NCBI GenBank assembly: GCA_948567375.1 | Contig: OX419756.1 | Coordinates: forward strand, 14,451,001-14,515,000 | Length of the DNA stretch: 64,000 nucleotides | Source: Lunularia cruciata | Lineage: Eukaryota > Streptophyta > Marchantiopsida > Lunulariales > Lunulariaceae | Direction: 5' to 3' | Shown: positions 44,617 to 54,784 of the stretch, piece by piece | Position numbering within the stretch: the stretch's first letter is position 1 | Layout: each line of letters starts with the position of its first letter | The notes under the pieces: model-generated | Told to the model about the DNA's origin: nothing | The model's database searches: none | What the model saw: only the letters and a program-made list of their open reading frames with translations | Made by a program: the position numbers and the translations under genes

Positions 44617-45471
44617 TCAAATGTTGTGTTTTAATTGGTATGGTCCTATCTTTGTGAGGACGACTGCTCTTTGTTTTGGGTCCAGCCCCTTAGGATAATG
44701 ACACATATGCAGATAGTGATATTCAGCCACATACCTTGTACTTCGAACAGCCATTAGATGATATAGCTTTTCATTAGGAAACCGATCATTGACTTCCAAG
44801 TCTTGGTCTTGAGTTTCTAACCTGGATAGGAAGTCTGCATTTAAATGCAAAGCTCCCTTCCTTACTTGTACAATGTATGTGAATTCTTGTAACAACAAGA
44901 TCCATCTTGCAATTTGCCCAAACAAATCAGCCTTCTTGACCAAATGTTGCAATGCGTAATGGTCAACAAAGAAGACAAACTTGTATCCCAACAGGTAGTG
45001 GTGAAATTTCTTGCAGGCATAAACCATTCCGAGTGCTTCTCTTTCAATTGTTGAATAGTTATTTTCTGAAACTGATAATATTTGGCTAGCATAATAAACT
45101 GGATAGTCCTTCTTCTTCTTGTCCGCTTGACTTAAGACAACTCTGATTGCCATGGACAAAGTATCCACATACACATGAAAAGGAGCATCCCAATTTAGGG
45201 CCCTTATAACTGGTGCTTCAACTAGTTTCCTTTTCAATACTTGGAAGGCTTCTTCTTGTTCTACTTCCCACAAGTAGTCTTCTGACTTCTTCAGAAGCTT
45301 TGTAAGGGGTGCTGCAATCACCACATAGTTTGAAACAAAGCATTTGTAGTAGCCGACATGTCCCAAGAAGGCTCTCAGCTCCCAAATGTTCTTCAAGGAT
45401 TCCAAAGCTAAGATTACTTTAACCTTCTCAACATCAACTTCAATACCTTGGCTTGACATCCGATGCCCCAA
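44617..45471 (-). pseudogene. RT connection and RNase H of C
   Basis: An unbroken 284-codon frame: MGHRMSSQGIEVDVEKVKVI is the RT thumb-connection, LRAFLGHVGYYKCFVSNYVV the conserved loop after it, APFHVYVDTLSMAIRVVLSQ the first RNase H strand (the acidic residue is in YVDT), NYSTIEREALGMVYACKKFH the helix with Glu, and FFVDHYALQHLV the strand with Asp. Linker and start of the integrase N-terminus follow. Longest intact piece of C. Confidence 0.78.
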
Positions 45472-46039
45472 GAGAATTCACTCCATCATTGCAAAGAAGC
45501 ATTTCTCCAGGTGTAATGACAAACCGGCAAACCAACACCTTTCAAAAGTTTGGCAAAGGTAATCCAAATGTACATCTCTTTGCCCAAACACACAAAATGA
45601 TCAATGGAGAATTCCACAAATCTGTGCAAAAAATCCTTGAAGATTACATTCATCATCCTCTAGAACATAGCGGGAGCATTACACAACCCAAAGGCATTTG
45701 ATTGTAAGCAAAAGTGCACCAATTGGTAGTGAATGTAGTTTTATCCTTGTCCTCTTCTCGGATGGATACTTGATTGTACCCTAAAAATCTATCGAGAAAA
45801 TTTAACAAGGGTGACCAGCTACTTGCTCCAAATTTGTATCAGTAAAAGGTAAAGGATGATGATCCTTCCTCACTATTACATTCAACTTTCAAAAATCTTG
45901 GCATACTCAAATCTTCCCAGTTTTCTTCTTTCGGACAATCACAATGGGTGACACCCACTCATTGCTAAGATAGGAAAGATTATTCCGGCCCCTAAGTACT
46001 TATCAATTTTGTCGTTCACCAAGAGTGAGAACTTTAGGT
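45472..46039 (-). pseudogene. Reverse transcriptase of C
   Basis: Read on the minus strand with several frame changes: WVSPIVIVRKKKTGKI, LGYNQVSIREEDKDKTTF, QMPLG followed by the thumb region, and EFSIDHFVCLGKEM at the active-site loop, where His stands in the place of the second Asp of YxDD. Stops occur throughout. Non-functional. Confidence 0.65.
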
Positions 46040-47053
46040 TTAGGCGGTATTGTCTTTGCTCAACCAGAACTGCACCTTCAACTTGATCAAACCTCCAAAT
46101 TTTTGTGGAATACCTAGCATTTGATCAATAGACCAGGCAAATACATCTTGGAATTCTATAAATAGGGTAGTGTATCTTGCCAACTCCTCCAAAGTGACTG
46201 TCTTCAAAATCTTCAAAAGTTTTCCTTTGGTCAAGACAACATCTTGACAGTCATTGGGGTGGATGACTCCTTCTACATGGATTACTTGGCTTAATCCAAG
46301 ATGAATTGCAGTCAAACCTCCTTCTTCCAAGTTGTGTTCACCCAAGGTGATGTTGTATGGGTCTTTGTCTTTGACCTCTACCTTGTAGCATTCCAAGTAA
46401 TTGACTTGGACTTTGTCTTTGGAGTCTTTTGAAGACAAAGATGATGAATCTTTGGATTCACCTTTGTCTTCTGACAAAGTTGTTTCCCCAAGGTGGGGAA
46501 CCTTTGTCCAACTCACGGTCACCAGCTTTTGATCTTTGGAAAAAATGTCCTTAAACCTTAACTTTTGTTGGTGCCAATCCACAATAACCTGGGCACTATA
46601 CAGCCAAGGTCTTCCAATCAAGAGTAGGTAACCGGTTTGGGTTACTGGTTGCAACATAATGTAATTTAACTTGAAGGACACCCTTCCAATGATCATAGTG
46701 ATATTTGACAGCATGCCCAAAGGCCGTCTTTTGGTTTGATCCACAAATTTCAGAATTTGGGGTGTTGGTTCAAACGTTGTATACCCAAATCGATGTGTAG
46801 TGTCTTCTGTCATGACATTCACACCCAACTCCAAATCAATGGGTATGGATGTGATCATGCAGCCTACAATCTCCACATCCACTTTGGGAGATCCCAAATC
46901 TTCTTGTTCAATACAATAAATTGTATGCAAGTCTTTCTTGGTCATTGCACTTACTTTCTTGAAGGCTAAACTCAGCTGCTTCTTGTACAGCTTGTTGTCC
47001 TCCCACAATTGCTTAAATGTGACATTAGCACTTGTAGATGCCAAATCAGCCAC
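46040..47053 (-). pseudogene. Protease region of C (337-codon frame)
   Basis: An open frame with KVDVEIVGCMITSIPIDLEL followed by GVNVMTEDTTHRFGY, which lines up with the DGGSxxN loop of Tat/Athila-type proteases but with DLEL in place of DGGS. YLLLIGRPWLYSAQVIVDWH is the second half of the fold. Ser/Asp/Lys-rich linker (SKDSSSLSSKDSKDKVQ) and a pre-RT domain (ELARYTTLFIEFQDVFAWS) follow. The active-site change argues against activity. Confidence 0.65.
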
Positions 47054-47482
47054 AATATTGGACTGCTATACTCTTCCTAACTTCACCTTCTTTGCCTTCA
47101 TCTTCAGATTGATGTCTACCCTTGTTCAAATCAAAGTTCATGGTGCTTCAAGATGATGATTGGAGTACTAATAGCCTTGACTTGATGTTCTTCGGGTTGC
47201 CCAACTTTGGCTTGGATCAAGTCCTTTACTTCAGACCGGATATCCGCTGGAAAAATAGGAGGCTTTGTCTTTATATCTTCCTCCAAACTCATCTCTTGTG
47301 TTCTGAGCATTGCTTCTGTGATTTCTTTCTACAAAGCTTTAGCTTTAGCTTTAGCTTTTGCTAGAATCTTTTTGTCCTTGGCAGAAAGGATAGCTTTTGG
47401 GCACAACCTCTTTGCCTTTTGTAAAGACAAAGAAGTAATACTCACTTCTTTGGGATTGTGCTTCTTCTTACCCGCGCATGTC

Positions 47483-48710
47483 TCAACCTTCAAAATTTAT
47501 GAGGTGTGGCCATTCTCCTTCTGAAGCAGGACACCCTTCTTGAGGCCTCTCTTCCTCAAGTGTTATACAATTTACATTTGTATCCCCTTTTGCTTGGAGC
47601 GCAACATGCTCAACAGGGGTCTGTACATATTTTACAAGTGGCTTTGGGTTTGGTGGTTGCAGGCACTGGTTTCTCGTATGCCCGGATCCCTTACAATTTC
47701 CATAGAGTGGAATGTACCTAATTTTCCGTCTTGGCTCTGGACAATTTTGAGACCAATGTCCCATCAAGCCACAATTATAACAAGCACTCGATGCAACATT
47801 TTGAGGCCTATTTTGGCCACCCATTGGTGGTCTTCATGGAGGAGCATTATTGTTATACTCCCTTCGTCCATACCTTAGACCTTGATACAATGTGCTTGCC
47901 TGAGGTTGTACCTCTTGGATTTGGTACACAACCTCATCTTCCTCACTTTGGTCCCAACGGGGGAACCCAATCAATTTGCTGCACTGGAAATGAAGTGCAT
48001 GTCAAACACTCCATATTAGCATGGCCGGATTTACTACATGCAATGCACTATACATTTGGTCTGCAAATGATGGAGGCTTTCTTTGGTCCTTAGCCCAAAT
48101 CATCTGGATCTTGAAATCCACAAACTCTTTTATAAGAGTCTTTAGCTTCTGATCCGCCTTATGTACATTCTTTACTGGCAGTGTTATTGGTTTCTTTCCT
48201 CCGTGTCTTTGTATTCTTCTTGGCTTTGATTCTTCTTTGGATTCCAAAGAAGAACTTGAAGATGTGGAGGATTCTTCCAAAGAAGGGGATGTGCTGCAAG
48301 AAGCTCTCCTTCTAGGCTTCTTGCCCTTCTTCTCCCAATTTCTCTGGTTGCTAGACAAGTGAGAGTGAGTTGCCTCATATCAGGTGATATGTTTGAGTAC
48401 TTTGTCCAAGGAAGTTACATTCCTCTCCCTGGCAAAGATACAAATCTCCAGTGAAAGTCCACCAAGGAACCACGTAATGGCTTGGGCATTGGAGTAATCC
48501 ACCACACCAGATTGTTTTGGAACTTGATTTAATATGGCCATGAACCGCTCCGAGTAGTCTCTCAACTTTTCCTTCTTCCCTTGGTCCAAATCATTGAGTG
48601 CCGCAAAGACACTTGTATCAAAATCAACTTCTTGGAATCATTCCAAGAAGCCATTTTGTAAGTCTGCCCAGTTGGCTGGTGTGAACCCCTTCTAGGTTAC
48701 ATGGGTGTAC
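47483..48710 (-). pseudogene. gag of C (N-terminus deleted)
   Basis: From 48710 down: KGFTPANWADLQNGF, EVDFDTSVFAALNDL, then an open frame with DQGKKEKLRDYSERFMAILN and AITWFLGGLS (48589-48380), the end of a Ty3 capsid. A basic and Ser-rich frame (48358-48002) and the nucleocapsid (47824-47483) follow. The nucleocapsid has CYNCGLMGHWSQNC, and a second knuckle with Tyr for its first Cys (GNCKGSGHTRNQC). The upstream part, leader and primer site are lost at 48710/48711. Confidence 0.7.
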
Positions 48711-51700
48711 CAAGCAATGAGCATTGAAATCAACACTTTGCTTTATCTATAATCAGAATTATGAGCACTGAACAACATATGACTACAAATACCACCTTTA
48801 AATAAGCAAAGCAATCGATAGTTACTAACAACTATACTATTTTACAACAACTTTTCCTACTTGCAGATCCAAAATAACAATGCACCTCTTCATATCTGCT
48901 TCTTCAAATCTCAAAATTGGTTCTAATTCAATCCGATGTCAACCTCAACTTTGGCTTCCAAATCTGATGATCTTCCTATTACCTCTCCTTCTTTGGGTAT
49001 ATCTAGTTCTACTAATTCCTTCACTATTCTACTTCTTCTTCACTAGGAACTACAATAACACTAGTAGGTAACCTATCTATTTCCTTATCTTGCAACCCAT
49101 TCCTCTCTAATGTCTCTAATAGCAACTTTGAAGAAATTTATACTCCTACTCCTTCTACTTTGGGTCTTCTTACTTCTTGTACCTCACTAAAAAGTTTTTC
49201 TAACTCTGTCCTTACAAGATCCAGTCTGAGACACACATTATCTCCTACCTCTATTGTCTTCCTATCTACATGCTCTTGCAAAAAAATTAACAAATTGTTC
49301 AACTCCGTGTCCTTCACCTTTCGCTTGGGCATCTCCTACACCAATAATTTCAGCTCATACAATCTTGATTCCTCAAGTTTAGCTTCAACTTTTGTGCTTA
49401 GCATTGCCTTGATTTCATTTACTACACCAACTACCTCATCGGCTTCTCCTATGATCTCAAGCTTCTCCTTCTTCCTTTCTTCCTCCAATTCATTACAAAA
49501 CATTTGGAGCCCATCTTCAAATTCAGCCTTCAATGCCTCCTTCTCCCTCTAATTCACAAAGATCTGCTCATGTACTACCCGTGCCAACCCTCACAATCGA
49601 TCTTCTTCTCTATCGTGCTCTGCTAACTCTTGTTGCCAGGCTCGATCTTTCTCATGAACCTTCTTCTTGAGACTTTCCAATTCCTGCTCCATCATTGTTG
49701 TACTTGCCTTTGAATGTAATAACTCTACTCAAGCATCTGCAATTTCTCCCTTCAACACTGCAACCAAGGTTGTCATCTCCTTGGCCTCCTCACGACACTT
49801 TACTAAATCCTCCCTCATCACTTCAAAGTGCTTACTCCAAAGAATCTACTCAACCCAAAGTTCTTTGGCTTCCATCTCCACCCTTGTTAACTTACTTTGC
49901 AACAATGAGGTTTTTGCACTCAAGGTCTTCACTACTGCCTACTCATCACGCACATTGAGATTGGAACTTACCATCTCTACTTTCTTTTGCTGCAAAAACA
50001 CTAACAGCCGACAAACTACATTCAACAGATACTCTATCCCTTTGCATTTCTTGTCATTGGCTTGGCCTTCGTCTTCTAGCAACTCTATTTCTTGCAACTT
50101 ACCCCAAAGTCGCAATCTTTGTACTTTCAAGGTTTCACCATCCAAGCTTTCCTCCTCTTACATGACAACTTTATTGGGCCCTACCTTGGTTGCATGCACA
50201 ATGTTCTTCCGTCAGGCAGTTTATGGTCATGCCACAACTTCTTCTTCCTTCTTCTCACTTACCCGTTCAATCAGAGTGACTGCTGGACTCGGATTCACTG
50301 TATCCCCCATCGGCCTTTGTGTTTGCTGAACCTCCACTTTGCCTTCACTGCCAATACTTGATTCTTCACTTTGCAGAGTGAACTCCTCTGCTTCTCTTGA
50401 CACTTCTTCCTTTGATCTAGTTTCTACTTCCAACTCTTCTTTGGATTTTGGCATGGCTTCTTTCACCTTCACCATCACTGCCATTGGGTTAAGCTTTGGC
50501 ACCTTCTAGGGCTGGATTGTTGTAAGGTGACTCTCATGCTTGGCTCTCTTTCTAGCCTTTGGAATGTCAATTGCTACAATTTTCTCCTTCCCACTTTTCT
50601 TGTAGTATTCATCCCCGTCTTGTACCCTCTCCATATAATATGGTTCATCTGCATTTGCTTCCTTCCGCAAATCTAGATGCAAGTGCAAGTGCATTCAATT
50701 TCTTTCTTTTGAAGTTAGCAAGTTCAACCCAAAGTAAAAGTGTGCTACAAAGGGCAAAAAATAATGCATATCCATTCTCCACCTCAAAATCATCTGCCCA
50801 CTCTCTGATGCCGACATTTTGCTCAATCTATTGCCTCTCTTCCAAACATTTGGTGAAAGAACACCGCCTGTTGCATCATAACAAAGGTAGTTTTCTCAAG
50901 CTTAAACATTGTCATCATTGTGCTTACAATTCCTCTCCGCTCTGGGTCTCTATAACTATCCACCTTATACCCATTCTTAGTGTGAGGTTGATTGAACAAA
51001 TTCCTTACTTTGGCAGTCTCTTTTGAAGCATCACACTTCCGATAGAAGATGCTACCTCCTACCTCTCCTGCCTCTCCCCCCAGGACTACTCTCCAATCCA
51101 ACTCTGTCCATCAAGCTGGGTTTCCTCTCTTCCCCTCGTGCTTTGGTCCATCCTTGCAATTGCTCGCTGCAATTTCTAACATGAAACCTGGAAAATTGAA
51201 ATTCCAGTTTCAGGCCAAGAATGGGATACAAAGTCTTGCCAAGACCTCAATTCGTGCTATTACTTCTAACCTACAAATAACAAGTCTCCTCATTGCACTC
51301 TGCTTACTCACTTTTGGGGTCATCGTGTGTTTCCTCAACTTCTTCTTGTGGAAGATCATTCGCGATATCCTAACCCACTCCTCTTCCTGTAGATTTGCAA
51401 TTTGCATTACTTTGGGTCAACTTTGAATGGGGATAGGGTAGCAACTGGACATTGCACTGATTCCTTGCACAACTTTGGATTTTATAGTCATGTGCTGATT
51501 GGTCATTCTTTAATTTTTTCTCCTCTCCATTCACCGATTCTATGTGATTGGTTTCCTATCACTATCAAGAACTTCTTGATCCCAAGGCCATTACTTTCTT
51601 CTCACGTACTTGCTTGATTGGGCCGACTCCAAAGAAGTTTGTTACAGGTTCTTCGGATCAGACCACACCGCCCAATACAAAGTCTCACCTTCTTTGTCTT

Positions 51701-51875
51701 CCTGTCTTTGTCTCTCTTGGGTCCTTTGATTTTGACCCGAGGCGGACTTCGGGTTTGCCCCAAACACATGCTTCTTCTTATTTCTTTCCCATTTCGCCCT
51801 CTTTAGTCTTTACTCCCGTACTTCTTCTTTAAATTTTCCTTAAACTATACAAAACCAAAAAATGTGGGTAGCACA
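48711..51875 (-). repeat. 5' LTR of C (inner 600 bp deleted)
   Basis: Direct repeat of the left LTR: 48711-50660 matches 36352-38290, and 51415-51875 matches 42966-43428. Minus-strand start TGTGCTACCC at 51875. TATA-like box CTTATTTAAAGG (minus strand of 48794-48805). The junction with gag at 48711 joins at CAAG. Confidence 0.85.
49138..51101 (-). pseudogene. U3-borne ORF, right copy in C
   Basis: In order on the minus strand: FYRKCDASKETAKVRN and NGYKVDSYRDPERRGI (51101-50823), a membrane-like or hydrophobic segment near 50740, MERVQDGDEYYKKSGKEKIV (50694), acidic text EEFTLQSEESSIGSEGKVEV (50502-50227), MDGETLKVQRLRLWGKLQEI (50145), a long coiled coil (EELEEERKKEKLEIIGEADE-like, 49533-49336), and the conserved end ELNNLLIFLQEHVDRKTIEV (49332-49138). 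Same order as in F. At least six frame breaks. Family unknown. Confidence 0.6.
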
Positions 51876-51880
51876 TGAGC
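51876..51880. repeat. Target site duplication of C (right)
   Basis: TGAGC, identical to 35747-35751. Confidence 0.9.
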
Positions 51881-53189
51881 TTAATAAATTGTACTTTTGA
51901 GTCAACCTCAAATTAGATCTAATCATTTAAGTTGGAGCATTGGAGATCAAATTGTTGAGGAAAAGATTATGATCAGGTTTTGGGTTTGGGGTGCTTCTCA
52001 TGTTGTGGTTTGAAATTTTAAGTATTATTTGTGGTTAGAGTTTACACATTTGTGTGAAAATTTCATGGGAATTCCTCAAATAAAAAATTCAAGGTCGTGG
52101 ATCAAGTATACCTGGGTCTGAAGAGCCTACAAGTTGGCCCAACTCAAGAATTGATCCATATCTAGGGATTGGGATTGGATTGAGCCATCAAACTTTGTAG
52201 GGGTTTCACCAAGAGTACAACTAATTACTATGGAAAACTTGGTTGGCTCAAAATTCATAAAGAGTGAGAGCTGATGCAATAAGTTTCATAGAAAATACTA
52301 GCATATGCTCAATAGGAGCATTTCTACCTTTAATCACTACTAAATGCCAACTCTTCCATTTCTATGACCTTGATTGAATATTTTAGGTTATTGGAGTGGC
52401 TTTAAGGACAATATGAATCTCTAAATCACTATTAAATGCCAACTTGTCCATTTTTGTGACCTTGATTGAAGATTTTAGGTTACTAGAATGGTTTTGAGGA
52501 CTATGTGTATCTCTGATCTAGAAATCTGGTGGAAATTGCCAAAACCCAAGAGAAAAACCTCAATTAGGGATTTTGAAATTAGGGTGAAAACCTACAAAAA
52601 TTTGACCAAGTTTGGGACCTTGTCAAGGAAGCTATAGTTTTTAGATTGTGAATTTTTTTATATCATTAGAAAGCTTATATCATAGACTTTCAATTAATTC
52701 TGAAAAACTTGAATCTAAAGTACAAAGAAAATTTATGTTCATATGAGTTGCACAAAGTTTTCCACATTGAAAAGACATAGAAGTTCCCCACTTGGATTAG
52801 AAATTGGTTGAAATTGATTGAAGGAAGCTTGGAGTATATGTTGAAATTAGCTTGAGGACAAAACAAGAAGGTTCTAAAGCTCATTTTTGACATAAAGTAT
52901 AAAGTTATGTTGAATTCTTGTGATTGGATCCTCTCTATTCTTGTGATTGGATCCTCCAATCTTGCATGCTTGTTTGTATGTCCAATTGTCTTAGATTGGT
53001 GTGTGGGCATTGCATCTAGGTTCCTTCCTTCTAGGAGTGTTGTGTATTTCTTTTTGGTAATGCTGGAAGTGATGACCAATAGACCAAGAGTTTGTGTTAT
53101 GATGATAGATTAGGTTGTCTATTATTTCCCTATTTGGTATAAGGAATACTAAAAACAAGAGTGGAGGGTTCTAATGGTTGGGTAACACA
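51881..53189 (+). other. Probable LTR and leader of element E
   Basis: The end (52910-53110) matches the inner end of the G LTR and following leader (33950-34100), including TTCTTGTGATTGGA. The front part has no counterpart in the window. Two tandem duplications are present: 92 bp (52333-52516) and a shorter one, ATTCTTGTGATTGGATCCT twice near 52912-52955. No ORF is recognised. Confidence 0.4.
52333..52516. repeat. 92-bp tandem duplication
   Basis: Copies 52333-52424 and 52425-52516 both start ATCACTA and contain GACCTTGATTGAA and TTTTAGGTTA; they differ at about a dozen positions. Confidence 0.88.
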
Positions 53190-54038
53190 CATGCTCATAC
53201 GAGTAGTGAAAAATCTATACATGACCTTTGATCCTTAAACTCCACAACTAGACATCTAGTGTGTTCCCAAAAAGAGAAAGGCAAAGGAGACCCGAGTTTA
53301 ACTCCATGGTGGAGTTCTTCTAATGCTTGAGACAAAACTATCAAGTAGTGCAGACTAACAAGCTTATGAGCTTGCAAGAGTTCTAGTGGAAGGTTGGAGA
53401 GATCCAACATGAGATATATACTTGCATGAGATGGTTGATCAGTTTCACTCAAGGAGTTACTAAAGCCCAAGCACTCTAATTTTTGTATGGGAACTTTGAC
53501 ATGGAGTTGCAATGTAGAGTACAAGATGCCATGTTGTTACAAGCTACCTCACCTACCTTGGTGGTGGTCTTTAGTTTGGTTGAGCGCATTAAGCTCCACA
53601 TGGTGGAGGAGAGAGTGGTGACATCTTGATTTGGTGAGGAGACCCATCCATAGCTTTTAGTTCTTCTAGAGTGCAACAAAGTGCACCACACTATGTTAGC
53701 TTTGGAGGGTAAAGTGGGTAGCCAAGATCTTATGGAGTGAGTGGAAAGCCTAGTGTAACTAGACCCTTACTTTCATTTTTGGGTCAATAGTAGTTAGTGA
53801 GTAGTGGTGTTGCTTATTGGACTTATGGTGGACCTCACCAAAAGAGAGAGTGTACTCAAGATAGTGGACATGATACCTCTAGTGAATCATAGCCAAGACA
53901 AAGGCAATGTGATCATTGCCACAAATTTGGTCATATTAGTGACTAATGCTTTGAATTTCATATAGAGTTACAAAGGAGTGGTAGGGCTACTATGGCAAGT
54001 AGTGGAGGAGCTCCAAGTCATGGAGGATGAGGAGGTAG
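53190..54038 (+). pseudogene. gag of element E
   Basis: Heavily broken. A nucleocapsid knuckle is clear at 53908-53949: CDHCHKFGHISD, a stop, then C, followed by FEFH. Upstream there are only scraps. The solo LTR at 54044 is inserted just after a Gly-rich stretch (ATMASSGGAPSHGG). Long minus-strand ORFs here (53195-53524) are shadows. Confidence 0.55.
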
Positions 54039-54043
54039 AGGAC

Positions 54044-54779
54044 TGTAATACTACGAGGACAAGAGGAGAAAGAAAACACAGATTGCACACTCAAACAATC
54101 GATGCCCCAAGGGAGCACCTTCTCTTTATTATATAGACAAAGAGGATCTCCGCCAAGGAAGCTCCACCATAGGATTAAGGACACAGATAGGTGACATGTC
54201 AGCAAGATCCACCCTTGGATTACTTACTTGGATGGGTGACATGTTTGGTCTAGGTCCTATCTGGTTGGTCAAACAAGCTTTGACCGGAGGGAATCTTTTA
54301 GGGAATCTTCTTGTAGGAATCTCAAAATCACGTGAGTAAGGTACCTTTGGAAAGCTCTTGACAAGACAAAGCAAGGGGAGGGAAGGCCAGCCCTCCCTCT
54401 GTTGGGAAGGAATCCACACATTTTCGAGGCCTAATTCATCCGTTTAGGCCTCCAAAATTGCCTTCAAAGATTTCAGACATATTTTGGTTCCTACTCTATT
54501 AGTAGAAGTCCCATTTTGGTGATCCCTCTTTCTGATCTGTTTAGTCCATCATGTGTAACATCCTTCCAGCTGTTACCTAACCAATTCTCACCTTTAAATC
54601 ATATGTCTAGCTATTGGTTCTAAGGTTCTCAAGTCTATTTCGGTTTCTGCCCTATGATAGAAGTACTCTTTTGGTGATACTTCTATTTGATCTATTTCGA
54701 CCATCATGTATAACATCATTCTAGATGTTGCTAAACCGAATTTCACATCTAGATCATATGGCTAGCTCTTGGTAATACA
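54044..54779 (-). mobile_element. Solo LTR of chromovirus B family
   Basis: 736 bp matching both B LTRs in reverse orientation, with ends TGTAATAC and GTAATACA on the plus strand. Exact 5-bp duplication AGGAC at 54039-54043 and 54780-54784. No internal sequence remains, as expected after recombination between two LTRs. It is more diverged from the B LTRs than they are from each other. Confidence 0.94.
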
Positions 54780-54784
54780 AGGAC

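Larger units (their letters stand above)
35752..51875 (-). mobile_element. Ty3/gypsy retrotransposon C with giant LTRs
   Basis: Flanked by TGAGC (35747-35751, 51876-51880). The outer termini match those of solo LTR F (59025-62560). Left repeat 35752-43428 and right repeat 48711-51875 are in the same orientation and flank a minus-strand gag, protease, RT, RNase H, integrase series. So the right repeat is the 5' LTR and the left one the 3' LTR. The left LTR is split by A2; the right one has lost about 600 bp next to gag. A purine-rich tract (minus strand of 43429-43444) precedes the 3' LTR. Protease text and lack of chromodomain place it on the Tat/Ogre side of Ty3, where long LTRs are known. 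Dead in all genes. Confidence 0.85.

Noticed and set aside
47207-48093. Plus-strand ORFs up to 120 codons
   Set aside because: Antisense of the C nucleocapsid and gag, where knuckles are clear on the minus strand.
53195-53524. 109-codon minus-strand ORF
   Set aside because: Antisense of degraded gag of E.
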